A stretch of 14,624 bases of DNA from an uncultured Bacilli bacterium (GCA_947588665.1 CANPYU010000013.1:1-14624), one strand, 5' to 3'; numbered from the stretch's first letter, positions 1 through 6,883 are shown. The notes: generated by a model from the sequence alone, not told the origin. Made by a program: numbers and translations.

Positions 1-554
1 TTTCCAAATTTTACCCAGTTATTACTCACTGTTCCTCTATACACATAGCTTTTTCCATAATCATCTACCGTATCATATACTCCATTTTGGGCCATATTAT
101 TATTTTGGCTACCACTACTATAACATATACCTCCAGCTGATCTACCACAACTTGGACCTGTAACAGTACTTATTTGTGTTCCTGTTGATTGAGCTATAAT
201 GGCTTTATTAAGAAATTGTGGTTTTTTAAACCATACATAACATTTATCATTTACGTTTAGATTGGTAAATACAAAGTTATTATCTATGTTGGTTAATACA
301 TTTGTTATTTTTTCTTCTCCACGCATGCAATAGCTTTTTTCTGTGTCTAGTTCGTATTCTTCTGATGAGGGCATTCGATCTATTTTAGTTTCATTTTCAC
401 CATCTATTATATACATGGAGAGAGTATTGTTTTCATTTTCAGTTATATTTTCATTTTCTAATAATATTCTTTCTTTTGGTTTATTTTGCGATATACTTAA
501 TGTTGTTATTAATAAAAATGTAGGAATTAATGTTATTAGTGCTTTCTTTTTCAT
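1..554 (-). CDS. Secreted surface protein, 5' part only (cut by window edge)
   Basis: The reading frame is open from an ATG at 554-552 to the left edge, giving 184 codons without a stop; the 3' end lies outside the window. The SD AGGTG at 564-560, five bases upstream, supports the start. Residues 1-22 form a signal peptide (MKKK, then a hydrophobic stretch) without an obvious lipobox Cys, so the product is probably exported. A low-complexity Asn/Glu region follows, then several Cys residues, and near the end of the visible part the motif DDYGKSYVYRGTVSNNWVKF. I know this last motif from large secreted proteins of uncultured gut Firmicutes, where it usually leads into a WR-I-R-ING segment; that recollection is not verified here. 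Function unknown. It is transcribed divergently from the XRE regulator, from a near-consensus promoter overlapped by repeated half-sites, so it is probably the repressor's target. Confidence 0.75.
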   Translation of the reverse strand, partial: MKKKALITLIPTFLLITTLSISQNKPKERILLENENITENENNTLSMYIIDGENETKIDRMPSSEEYELDTEKSYCMRGEEKITNVLTNIDNNFVFTNLNVNDKCYVWFKKPQFLNKAIIAQSTGTQISTVTGPSCGRSAGGICYSSGSQNNNMAQNGVYDTVDDYGKSYVYRGTVSNNWVKFG

Positions 555-570
555 TTTTTCACCTATCTTT

Positions 571-648
571 TATACATGACATATGATGTATACAATTATA
601 ATTATACATTATTTTTGATGTATGTCAATACATAAAGATTAATGTATG
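571..648. promoter_or_regulatory. Cluster of ATGTAT/ATACAT half-sites, candidate XRE operator
   Basis: Half-sites alternate in orientation: TATACAT 571-577, ATGTATA 586-592, TATACAT 603-609, ATGTATG 618-624, ATACAT 628-633, ATGTATG 642-648. Sites 586-592 and 603-609 form a 7-bp inverted repeat, and 618-623 with 628-633 a perfect 6-bp one with a 4-base spacer. They cover the space between the divergent XRE gene and the secreted-protein gene, including the latter's promoter. This is the layout expected of an autoregulating repressor. The binding protein is inferred from position only. Confidence 0.5.
601..628 (-). promoter_or_regulatory. Sigma-A promoter of the secreted-protein gene
   Basis: Reading the minus strand, TTGACA (628-623) and TATAAT (606-601) are separated by 16 bases. 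Both hexamers match the consensus fully. Transcription would start near 594, giving a leader of about 40 bases. ATGTAT half-sites overlap both hexamers. Confidence 0.75.
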
Positions 649-671
649 AGAGAATTAGACTGGTGATAAAC

Positions 672-902
672 ATGAATGTTGATAGATTAAGAGAAATAAG
701 GGAAGATAGGGATTTAAAACAGGAAGATATTGCGAAAATTCTTAAAACTACTCAACAATATTATAGTGATTATGAATTAGGAATTAGGGTTATTCCTTTA
801 GAAAGAATTTCAATATTAGCAGATTATTATGGAACTTCTATTGATTATTTAGTAGGTAAGACTGATGAAAGGAAACCTTATCCTAAAAGTGTTTTAAAAT
901 AA
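672..902 (+). CDS. XRE-family (HTH_3) transcriptional regulator, 76 aa
   Basis: A small DNA-binding protein consisting almost only of a Cro/C1-type helix-turn-helix (about residues 4-62). The typical pattern is visible: LREIREDRDLKQEDIAKIL, then the recognition-helix region QQYYSDYELG, then IPLERISILADYY and a terminal DYLVGKTD. I start it at the ATG at 672 because GGTGA lies five bases upstream (662-666); an in-frame ATG at 642 would add ten residues not typical of the family, lacks an SD and falls inside the half-site cluster. It has no ligand or protease domain, so it is probably a simple repressor of itself and of the divergent secreted-protein gene. It could also be a phage- or conjugative-element-type regulator, but no other mobile-element genes are visible. 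Confidence 0.85.
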   Translation: MNVDRLREIREDRDLKQEDIAKILKTTQQYYSDYELGIRVIPLERISILADYYGTSIDYLVGKTDERKPYPKSVLK

Positions 903-917
903 AAAGTTAATAACTTT
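894..917 (-). terminator. Weak intrinsic terminator after the ATPase gene
   Basis: On the minus strand AAAGT-TATTA-ACTTT (917-903) is followed by TTATTTT. The stem is short and purely A/T-rich apart from one G-C pair, so this is only a candidate. It lies between the convergent ends of the XRE and ATPase genes. Confidence 0.3.
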
Positions 918-921
918 CATG

Positions 922-2232
922 TTAATAATCTAATAAAGTAAACAAGGCATATATAGGAATAGATTTGATATTATCTTTGACACCAAAGTTTTTAGTTGAT
1001 AATCTAATGCTATATTTAGGATTATATTTTTCATTATATATTTTTAAACTTTTACTTTGAGTGTTGGTGCTTGCTTTAACTTCAATTGGGATTATACCAT
1101 CATTATTATAAATTAGAAAATCTATTTCAGCGCTGTTTTTGCTATTCCAAAAGTAAAGTGGTTTGTTATATGCTCGCAGTTCACTTGCAATGAAGTTTTC
1201 AGCAATAATTCCTTTATACATAAAGTTTGTATCTAGTAATATATCATTATATTTAATGTTCAATAATTTACTTAGTAATCCTACATCATTTAAATATAAT
1301 TTGAAAGTATTTTCCTCAATAAATGGAGTTAAAGGGATTTCAGGTTTAGTAATTAAATCAGATTTATAAATTAAATTGGAGGCTAGTAACCATTCTAAAG
1401 AGGATTGATATTCTCTTTTTCCGTGATTTGATTTTACTTCGGTAATTTTGCTGTATTGGAATTTATTATGATTATTAGCTAATTGTTTAGGTATTGAGCG
1501 ATATAGTTCTTCTATTTTTACGGCTTCTTTTTTATTGTAGATATATTTGTTCATATCAGCTAGATATGAGAAAATAATTTCTTCTATAGTTTCTCCTTTA
1601 TAGTTTAAAATATCATAGTTTATATTTTTTAGTTCTTTAATAGCTTCTGGCATACCACCTGTACATAAATATAATCTATATAATTTTAAAATTTTATCAT
1701 GTATTATAAGTGGTGTTCCTGTTTTGGCATGTTTTTTAATTTCTAATAGCCAATTTTCATGATCTGTAGCAATTAAAAATTCTTCAAAAGATAGAGGATA
1801 CATATATTTAATTTTTACTTTACCAACAGGAAATGAGGAATTAAATCTTTTTAGTTTAACACCTAGAAGAGATCCGGCACATATTATGATAAATTTGGTA
1901 GAATGTTCTTGAAAAAATTTTAAAGCTGATATTAATTCTTCACTTTCTTGAATTTCATCGAAGAATAAGATAGTTTCTTCAATATTACTTTTTATATCTA
2001 ATCTTAAAAGCATTTGTTCATATATTTCTTGAAGGGGAAGATCTTGTTTGAATAAGGAAATAATATCTTTGTGTTCTAAAAGGTTTATATAAACATAGTG
2101 TTTAAATTCATTTTGACAAAATTCATTTATTATGTAAGTTTTTCCAATTTGTCTTGAACCAATAATCATGAGAGGTGTTTCTATGTTGTTATTTTTCCAA
2201 TTTAATAATTCTTGATATATTTTTCTTTTCAT
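922..2232 (-). CDS. AAA ATPase with C-terminal DUF4143 nuclease-like domain, 436 aa
   Basis: A member of the AAA_14/DUF4143 group of P-loop ATPases, common orphan genes whose cellular role is not established. Walker A is GSRQIGKT at residues 25-32, Walker B is ILFFDEIQE with D92-E93, and a sensor-like IIICAGSLLG follows. The C-terminal domain ends in AEIDFLI...IPIEVKAS (E369, D371, E384, K386), which resembles a PD-(D/E)xK nuclease core. I start at the ATG at 2232: the earlier in-frame GTG (2241-2239) lies inside the SD AGGTGA (2243-2238), which sits five bases from this ATG. A promoter lies just upstream, so it is transcribed independently of gpmI. Full family length, no truncation. The neighbouring 33-bp repeats and the lack of functional links suggest a horizontally moved accessory gene. 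Activity on DNA is an inference from the motif. Confidence 0.85.
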   Translation of the reverse strand: MKRKIYQELLNWKNNNIETPLMIIGSRQIGKTYIINEFCQNEFKHYVYINLLEHKDIISLFKQDLPLQEIYEQMLLRLDIKSNIEETILFFDEIQESEELISALKFFQEHSTKFIIICAGSLLGVKLKRFNSSFPVGKVKIKYMYPLSFEEFLIATDHENWLLEIKKHAKTGTPLIIHDKILKLYRLYLCTGGMPEAIKELKNINYDILNYKGETIEEIIFSYLADMNKYIYNKKEAVKIEELYRSIPKQLANNHNKFQYSKITEVKSNHGKREYQSSLEWLLASNLIYKSDLITKPEIPLTPFIEENTFKLYLNDVGLLSKLLNIKYNDILLDTNFMYKGIIAENFIASELRAYNKPLYFWNSKNSAEIDFLIYNNDGIIPIEVKASTNTQSKSLKIYNEKYNPKYSIRLSTKNFGVKDNIKSIPIYALFTLLDY

Positions 2233-2249
2233 ATAAATCACCTATATTA

Positions 2250-2278
2250 AAGATACCATATTTTAGGATAATAGTCAA
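2250..2278 (-). promoter_or_regulatory. Sigma-A promoter of the ATPase gene
   Basis: On the minus strand TTGACT (2278-2273) and TATCTT (2255-2250) are 17 bases apart, with an extended TGG just before the -10. The -35 abuts the first 33-bp repeat. Confidence 0.55.
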
Positions 2279-2279
2279 T

Positions 2280-2372
2280 TAATTTGGATGAAAACGATAG
2301 GACTTTTTTGCTAAAAATGGATGAAAATGGCACCACTTTTTTATCAAAAATGGATGAAAACGATAGGACTTT
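2280..2372. repeat. Three imperfect 33-bp tandem repeats
   Basis: Units start at 2280, 2313 and 2346. Each has GGATGAAAA followed by a variable hexamer and then ACTTT. Units 1 and 3 share GGATGAAAACGATAGGACTT, whereas unit 2 has TGGCACC in the variable part. The third unit runs into the stop codon of gpmI (2373-2371). They fill the gap between gpmI and the ATPase promoter. Multiple short direct repeats of this size are known as transposase-binding sites in the ends of IS21-type elements, but no transposase is present, so a relic end is only a hypothesis; a protein-binding array is the other option. Confidence 0.75.
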
Positions 2373-3864
2373 AGATTATTAGACTTGGAGTATCGGCCAT
2401 TTCTTCAGGTAGGGCTATATCCATATATTCGAGAATGGTTGGGGCAACATTAGTTAAGTCGCCACTTTTTTTTAAGTTAATAGTATTATCTGTTATAATA
2501 AAGGGGACTTTACTTGTGGTATGGGTTGTAACGGGGTTGTTTGATTCATCTAGCATAATATCAGCATTGCCATGATCAGCAAGGATAAACATAGTGTAGA
2601 AATTGTCTTTAGCTACTTCATAAAGTCTTTCTAGGCAAATATCTACAGTAGTTACGGCTTTCATGGTAGCTTCAAGATTTCCTGTATGGCCAACCATATC
2701 CGGATTAGCGAAATTCATGAAGATAAAGTCAGTATCTTTTTCCATTGCGGTGATAGCTTTTTTAGTTATTTCTGTAGCGCTCATTTCTGGTTTTAAATCA
2801 TATGTTTCTACTTTAGGTGATGGTATTAATATTTTATCACATTTATCGATTTTACCATTATACATACCATCAAAGAAATATGTTACATGAGCGTATTTTT
2901 CAGTTTCGGCAATTCTACTTTGAGTTAGGCCTAAGGTACTTAAATATCTTCCTAAAGAGTTGGTTACATTTATATCTTCTAAAAAATTAATGGTATTTAT
3001 ATCTTTATCAAGAGGAAAGAAAGAATAGACTTTAGAATTACTAAAGTTATATGTAGGAAAAGCATCTATTTCAGAATTAAGGGCTTTTATTATTTGTTTT
3101 CCACGATCACTGCGATAGTTCATCCAAAGAATTAAATCACCATCTTTAATGGTATTTTCAGGATGAATAATTAGGGGATATAAAAATTCGTCAGTCATAT
3201 TTTTTTTGTATAAATTTAAAATTCCATCGGTAGCAGTTTTGGCAGATATACCAATACCTTTTGTTAATAAATCATAATATACTTTCGTCCGGTCATAATT
3301 GTTATCTCTATCCATGGCATAATACCTGCCACATAGGGATGTAATATCGACGTTTTGATCATCTTTAATTTTATTTTCTAAATCACTTATGAAATTTATA
3401 CCGGCATTTACTTTAGTGTCTCTTCCATCTGTGATGAGATGAAAATGGATTTTTTTAGCATTATGTTCTTTTAATAAGTCATACATACTTAAAAAATGTT
3501 CTAGGTTAGAATGAACTTTACCGTCACTATAAAGACCTATAATATGGACAGTTTTTTCTTGGGCTTCAGTTAAAAATTCTTTAAATTTAGTATTGTTAGT
3601 ATTTGCTTCTTTTAGAAATTCAGTAATACGAGGACCATGTTGCATTATTTTGCGACCAGCGCCAATAGTCATGTGCCCAATTTCACTGTTACCAAATTCT
3701 CCAGCATTAAGCCCAACATATTCTTCTGATGCATAAAGAGTAGTATGAGGAAAATTATTCCAAAGTCTATCAAAGTTTTTGGTATCTGCCATTTTAATAG
3801 CATTACCATATTCTTCTTCTCGATAACCAAAACCATCTAATATTACTGTTAATATTTTACGCAT
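2371..3864 (-). CDS. gpmI: 2,3-bisphosphoglycerate-independent phosphoglycerate mutase, 497 aa
   Basis: Interconverts 3- and 2-phosphoglycerate in the cytoplasm through a phosphoserine intermediate, with two Mn2+ ions. It belongs to the alkaline phosphatase superfamily. Visible signatures: the first metal ligand in VILDGFG (D10), the catalytic serine in GEFGNSEIGHMTIGAGR (S60), HLITDGRDT and GRYYAMDRD in the phosphotransferase insertion, WMNYRSDRGKQI for substrate binding, and the metal-binding NPDMVGHTG, ADHGNAD and TTHTTSKVPF near the C-terminus. Length is close to the usual 505-515. The SD AGGTGA (3874-3869) sits four bases before the ATG. It lies downstream of spo0A rather than directly after tpiA, has its own promoter, and follows a terminator. 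The stop codon lies inside the last of the 33-bp repeats. All catalytic residues I looked for are present. Confidence 0.97.
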   Translation of the reverse strand: MRKILTVILDGFGYREEEYGNAIKMADTKNFDRLWNNFPHTTLYASEEYVGLNAGEFGNSEIGHMTIGAGRKIMQHGPRITEFLKEANTNNTKFKEFLTEAQEKTVHIIGLYSDGKVHSNLEHFLSMYDLLKEHNAKKIHFHLITDGRDTKVNAGINFISDLENKIKDDQNVDITSLCGRYYAMDRDNNYDRTKVYYDLLTKGIGISAKTATDGILNLYKKNMTDEFLYPLIIHPENTIKDGDLILWMNYRSDRGKQIIKALNSEIDAFPTYNFSNSKVYSFFPLDKDINTINFLEDINVTNSLGRYLSTLGLTQSRIAETEKYAHVTYFFDGMYNGKIDKCDKILIPSPKVETYDLKPEMSATEITKKAITAMEKDTDFIFMNFANPDMVGHTGNLEATMKAVTTVDICLERLYEVAKDNFYTMFILADHGNADIMLDESNNPVTTHTTSKVPFIITDNTINLKKSGDLTNVAPTILEYMDIALPEEMADTPSLII

Positions 3865-3885
3865 TTAATCACCTTTTCTATTAAA

Positions 3886-3914
3886 ATAATATCATAAATT
3901 TTAATAAATTACAA
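3886..3914 (-). promoter_or_regulatory. Candidate sigma-A promoter of gpmI
   Basis: On the minus strand TTGTAA (3914-3909) and TATTAT (3891-3886) are 17 bases apart. The site falls between the spo0A terminator and the gpmI SD, so gpmI would be transcribed alone. Confidence 0.5.
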
Positions 3915-3924
3915 ATTATTACAT

Positions 3925-3946
3925 GAAAAAAAGGCTTAAGCCTTTT
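3925..3946 (-). terminator. Intrinsic terminator of spo0A
   Basis: On the minus strand the perfect palindrome AAAAGGCTTAAGCCTTTT (3946-3929) extends into a run of seven or more T down to 3926. The stem begins inside the spo0A stop codon. It separates spo0A from gpmI. Confidence 0.8.
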
Positions 3947-4718
3947 AAATATGTAATAATTTACGATCAAAACGAAGTCTATCGGCGATAGTTGCAATAA
4001 ATTCCGAGTTAGTTGGTTTTGCTCGATCGAAAGCAACTGAATTGCCAAATATTTCTTCCATTAATTCATAGTCTCCTCGATTCCAACTAACTTCAATTGC
4101 ATGTCTAATTGCTCGTTCTACCCGAGAGGCAGTAGTGGAAAATTTTAGAGCAACTTCCGGATATATTTCTTTTGTGATTCCACTGTAAGCGTCACTATTT
4201 TTATAGAATAAGAAGACACTTTCTCTTATATAGGTATAACCTTTAATATGACTTGGAATGCCTAATTGATGCAATAATTTACTAATTGCTACATGAATTT
4301 CACGGTCTTTTTCGTTTAATTCCACAGTTTTTATTAGATCATGGTTAGTTAATTCTAAGATTCTAGTTTCTAGAGCTAACATGCTAAAAGGTTTTAGCAT
4401 ATAGTAACTAACACCATAATTATTAGTCATATTAATAGTGTACTCTTTTTTGTAACTTGTTATAATTATGACTTTTTTCTTGATGTTTTCTTCTTTCATT
4501 TTTTGTAAAATGGTTATACCATCAACTCCTGGTAAAATTAAATCCATTATGATGATATCAAAATCATTTTTACATTTAAGTATGTAATCTAAAGCATCAT
4601 TACCATTTTCGATTGTATTTACAACTTTGATTACTGCGTGACTACTAAATTGTTCTTTTATTTTAGCTGTTACATTTTCATTGTTGTCAACAACTAAAAT
4701 TCTTGCTATGTTTTCCAT
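3945..4718 (-). CDS. spo0A: Spo0A, master response regulator of sporulation, 257 aa
   Basis: DNA-binding response regulator that, once phosphorylated, starts endospore formation. Receiver domain, residues 1-120: ILVVDNNE at the acidic pocket, phosphoacceptor D59 in IIMDLILPGVDG, T87 in IIITSYKK and K109 in MLKPFS. A short linker leads to the Spo0A effector domain (about 140-257), with GIPSHIKGYTYIRE, the highly conserved recognition segment TTASRVERAIRHAIEVSW (195-212) and AKPTNSEFIATIADRLR. The SD AAGGAG (4730-4725) is six bases before the ATG. One oddity: the second acidic residue of the usual DD pair is Asn (N12), a position that normally helps bind Mg2+. The gene sits between tpiA and gpmI with its own terminator, promoter and upstream 0A-like boxes, so autoregulation is likely. 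Length matches B. subtilis Spo0A (267 aa) with a shorter linker. Confidence 0.97.
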   Translation of the reverse strand: MENIARILVVDNNENVTAKIKEQFSSHAVIKVVNTIENGNDALDYILKCKNDFDIIIMDLILPGVDGITILQKMKEENIKKKVIIITSYKKEYTINMTNNYGVSYYMLKPFSMLALETRILELTNHDLIKTVELNEKDREIHVAISKLLHQLGIPSHIKGYTYIRESVFLFYKNSDAYSGITKEIYPEVALKFSTTASRVERAIRHAIEVSWNRGDYELMEEIFGNSVAFDRAKPTNSEFIATIADRLRFDRKLLHI

Positions 4719-4763
4719 TTTTTTCTCCTTACATTTAGTTACTTATTTACTACACGCATGATT

Positions 4764-4792
4764 ATTGTATCACATATATAGAAATGTATCAA
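4764..4792 (-). promoter_or_regulatory. Sigma-A promoter of spo0A with extended -10
   Basis: On the minus strand TTGATA (4792-4787) and TACAAT (4769-4764) are 17 bases apart and TGA precedes the -10. The start site would be near 4757, leaving a leader of about 40 bases before spo0A. Confidence 0.65.
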
Positions 4793-4800
4793 GTAAATGT

Positions 4801-4849
4801 TTTGACAACTTTTGTCTAATCGTGTAAATATGTGACGAATTATGTCGAA
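4801..4849. promoter_or_regulatory. Cluster of four 0A-box-like sites upstream of spo0A
   Basis: Compared with the known Spo0A box (TTTGTCRAA, core TGNCGAA): GTTGTCAAA on minus at 4809-4801 (8 of 9), TTTGTCTAA at 4811-4819 (8 of 9), TGTGACGAA at 4831-4839 (exact TGNCGAA core) and TATGTCGAA at 4841-4849 (exact core). Starts are 10, 20 and 10 bp apart, so they fall on about the same helix face. They lie just upstream of the -35 of spo0A, as expected for autoactivation or repression. Confidence 0.5.
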
Positions 4850-4877
4850 AAAAAAGAACTATTTGTTTGGAATAGTC
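4848..4877 (-). terminator. Intrinsic terminator of the pgk-tpiA operon
   Basis: On the minus strand ACTATT (4876-4871) pairs with AATAGT (4863-4858) around a seven-base loop, followed by TCTTTTTTTT. The tpiA stop codon lies in the second arm. The stem is A/T-rich, so termination may be partial. The T tract overlaps the last 0A-like box. Confidence 0.6.
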
Positions 4878-5590
4878 ATTTTTTTGATAATTGACTCTAA
4901 ATTAGCAGGATTAAGACCAGAGGTACTAATAATAAATCCATCTAACTCGTTTATGTTAGTAAATTCATTTATATTTTCTGGAGTGATATTACCACCAAAA
5001 ACGATTGTTATTTTGTGATGATAATAGGTAAATATTAAATTTTTAATAAAGTTAATAGTTTCAATAATTTTAGAAATATTATAAGAAGTATTAGTTCCTA
5101 TTAAATAAGTTGGTTCATAAGCAATAATAATATTAGGATAATATATAGGGTTTATATTATTAAATACTTGAAAAATAGTTTTACTTAAAGTTTGATATTC
5201 TACTTTGCGTTCTAATTCTTCTTTGGTTTCACCTAAACATAATATTACTTTTAAGTCATTTTCTAAAGCATTTTTGGTTTTAGAAATTATTTCTGTTATA
5301 GTTTCTTTGTAATACTTTATGCGTTCAAAGTGACCTATTATTGTGTATTTAATATCTAAACTTTTAAGTTGGTTGATAGTTATGTTACTTGTGATATTTT
5401 CTAAATTATGTAAAGTTATATCTTGAGTTCCTAGTAAAATATTTTCCCCTTTAAACATAGAAAGATAAATAAGACTAGGAGCTAAAATAAAATTTATATT
5501 ATTAAAATTTAAGTGTTTTAAGAAATCTTTATAAAGAAGCATGTCATAATATGTCTTTTGGGCTTTTAAATTACAAATCAAGTATTTCAA
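4859..5590 (-). CDS. tpiA: Triosephosphate isomerase, divergent, 243 aa (TTG start)
   Basis: Interconverts dihydroxyacetone phosphate and glyceraldehyde 3-phosphate. The TIM-barrel catalytic set is present: N7 and K9 in LICNLK (usual GNWK), H87 in IIGHFER (usual IIGHSERR), catalytic E159 in IAYEPTYLIGT, FGGNI at the phosphate site (usual YGGS) and DGFIISTSGL near the end. Divergence is high: Ser after His is Phe (F88), and the Trp of the flexible loop is gone. I place the start at the TTG at 5590. This gives MKYLICNLK, aligned with the family N-terminus, with the SD AGGAAG (5602-5597) six bases away. The in-frame GTG at 5605 would place this SD inside the gene. The first 20 bases overlap the end of pgk, so the two are probably translationally coupled. 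Confidence 0.9.
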   Translation of the reverse strand: MKYLICNLKAQKTYYDMLLYKDFLKHLNFNNINFILAPSLIYLSMFKGENILLGTQDITLHNLENITSNITINQLKSLDIKYTIIGHFERIKYYKETITEIISKTKNALENDLKVILCLGETKEELERKVEYQTLSKTIFQVFNNINPIYYPNIIIAYEPTYLIGTNTSYNISKIIETINFIKNLIFTYYHHKITIVFGGNITPENINEFTNINELDGFIISTSGLNPANLESIIKKMTIPNK

Positions 5591-6779
5591 TGTTATCTTC
5601 CTCACTTATTGCTTCTATTCCGGGAAGAGTATTTTTGGCTATATATATAAGGGTTGCGCCTCCACCACTAGAAACATTTTTAAAAGTATCTTTAAAGCCT
5701 AAATTATTCATGGAAGAAATAGTATCACCGCCACCAATAATAACATCGCCGGACGTATTTTTTAAAGCGTTAAATATTTCAATTGTCCCATTTTTATAAG
5801 CATCTTCTTCATATACCCCCATTGTTCCATTAATAAAAATAGTGGCACTTTCATTTATAATAGAACTATATTTTGTGGTTGTTTTAGAGCCAATATCTTT
5901 AATTATATCATTATCTTCTATTTTGTTGATATTTTTTAGAGTAGGTGTTTCATTATAGGTTGTTTTTACTATAGCATCGAGGGGAAAAGCAAATTTTTCT
6001 TTGTATGTTAACATTAAAGTTTTTAATTCTGCAATTATATTATTATCCGTTGTTTTTAAAGATGCACCTACATTTAAGCCTAAACTAGCTAAAAAGGAAT
6101 TAGCTAAACCTCCACTTAATAATAAATGATCACATTTGGGAAGAAGACTTTTGATGATTTCTAGTTTGTCATCAACTTTTGCGCCTCCCATAATGACTGT
6201 AAAGGGTTTTTTAGGATCTTTAAGGTATTTATCTAACATGTTTAATTCTTCTTCTACTAAAAATCCCAGACAATTAGGTAAATATTTAGAAATACCAACA
6301 ACACTAGTATGATTGCGATGCAAAGAGGCAAAAGCATCAAGAACAAATACTTCTCCAAGACTTGCAAGTTTTTTTGCTGTTTCTTCATTTAAAGTAGATT
6401 CTAGTTTATTGGGAACATCTAAAAAACGAGTGTTTTCAAGTAATAGAATTTCTTTAGATTTTAAATTTAAAGCTATATTTTTCGTTTCTTCCGATAATGG
6501 ATCTTCAGCAAATTTTATTTCAGTATTGAGTAAATTACTTAAAGTGTTTTTAACGGGTAAAAGAGAATTATTTTTCTTGTCTTCTTCAGTTTTTACTCGG
6601 CCTAAATGACTCATAATAATTATTTTACAATCATTTTCAATTAGATAGTTAATGGTTTTTAAACTTTTGATTATTTTAGTGTCATCTAGGATATTTCCAC
6701 CTTTAATTGGAACATTTAAATCACATCTAAGTAATACTCGTTTATTTTTTATAAACATATTTTTTAATGTTTGTTTCAT
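5571..6779 (-). CDS. pgk: Phosphoglycerate kinase, 402 aa
   Basis: Transfers phosphate from 1,3-bisphosphoglycerate to ADP in glycolysis. Signatures in order: VLLRCDLNVPIKGG (substrate binding, D20 and N22), IIIMSHLGR, HRNHTSVVG (usual HRAHAS), FTVIMGGAKVDDKLEII, LLSGGLANSFL, IFINGTMGVYEE (usual WNGPMG), GDVIIGGGDTIS and SSGGGATLIYIAKNTLPGIE at the end. Length is typical. I start at the ATG at 6779, which has GAGGG ending five bases upstream; the in-frame ATG at 6791 has no SD and would put this SD inside the gene. It is the first gene of a two-gene operon with tpiA, whose start overlaps its end by 20 bases. Oddity: Pro in the WNGPMG motif is Thr, and Trp is Ile, in a nucleotide-site loop. 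The enzyme otherwise looks intact. Confidence 0.96.
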   Translation of the reverse strand: MKQTLKNMFIKNKRVLLRCDLNVPIKGGNILDDTKIIKSLKTINYLIENDCKIIIMSHLGRVKTEEDKKNNSLLPVKNTLSNLLNTEIKFAEDPLSEETKNIALNLKSKEILLLENTRFLDVPNKLESTLNEETAKKLASLGEVFVLDAFASLHRNHTSVVGISKYLPNCLGFLVEEELNMLDKYLKDPKKPFTVIMGGAKVDDKLEIIKSLLPKCDHLLLSGGLANSFLASLGLNVGASLKTTDNNIIAELKTLMLTYKEKFAFPLDAIVKTTYNETPTLKNINKIEDNDIIKDIGSKTTTKYSSIINESATIFINGTMGVYEEDAYKNGTIEIFNALKNTSGDVIIGGGDTISSMNNLGFKDTFKNVSSGGGATLIYIAKNTLPGIEAISEEDNIEILDL

Positions 6780-6802
6780 TATATCCCTCATATTCTATTT
6801 AT

Positions 6803-6831
6803 ATTATAACTTATTTAGACAATATTTGATA
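6803..6831 (-). promoter_or_regulatory. Candidate promoter of pgk-tpiA
   Basis: A perfect TATAAT reads on the minus strand at 6808-6803; 17 bases upstream the best -35 is a poor TATCAA (6831-6826). The leader would be under 20 bases. The region is shared with the divergent spoIID promoter. Confidence 0.45.
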
Positions 6832-6854
6832 GTAAAAGTAGTTAATTTTTGAAT

Positions 6855-6883
6855 AAATATTTTTTGGGGTCACTTCATATTAT
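6855..6883 (+). promoter_or_regulatory. Sigma-E-like promoter of spoIID
   Basis: AAATATT (6855-6861) matches the sigma-E -35 (KMATATT) at six of seven places. After 14 bases, CATATTAT (6876-6883) matches the -10 (CATACAHT) at six of eight. Transcription would start about 13 bases before the spoIID ATG. spoIID is a sigma-E gene in B. subtilis. Confidence 0.5.

Noticed and set aside
343..579. Open frame of 78 codons on plus
   Set aside because: Lies opposite the secreted-protein gene, which has a signal peptide, SD and promoter; this frame has no SD.
922..2232. IstB-type transposition ATPase
   Set aside because: The DUF4143 C-terminal domain and length differ from IstB, and no IstA transposase accompanies it.
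2239..2241. GTG as start of the ATPase
   Set aside because: It is part of the AGGTGA SD serving the ATG at 2232; using it would leave no SD.
2280..2372. CRISPR array
   Set aside because: The 33-bp units are contiguous and imperfect, with no unique spacers, and no cas genes are near.
5603..5605. GTG as start of tpiA
   Set aside because: It would precede the SD AGGAAG, and the family N-terminus aligns with the TTG at 5590.
6789..6791. Upstream ATG for pgk
   Set aside because: No SD in front of it, and it would place the GAGGG SD of the ATG at 6779 inside the gene.
5551..6852. Plus-strand open frames at 5551-5799, 6313-6609 and 6652-6852
   Set aside because: Antisense shadows of pgk and of its promoter region; no SD and no recognisable protein features.
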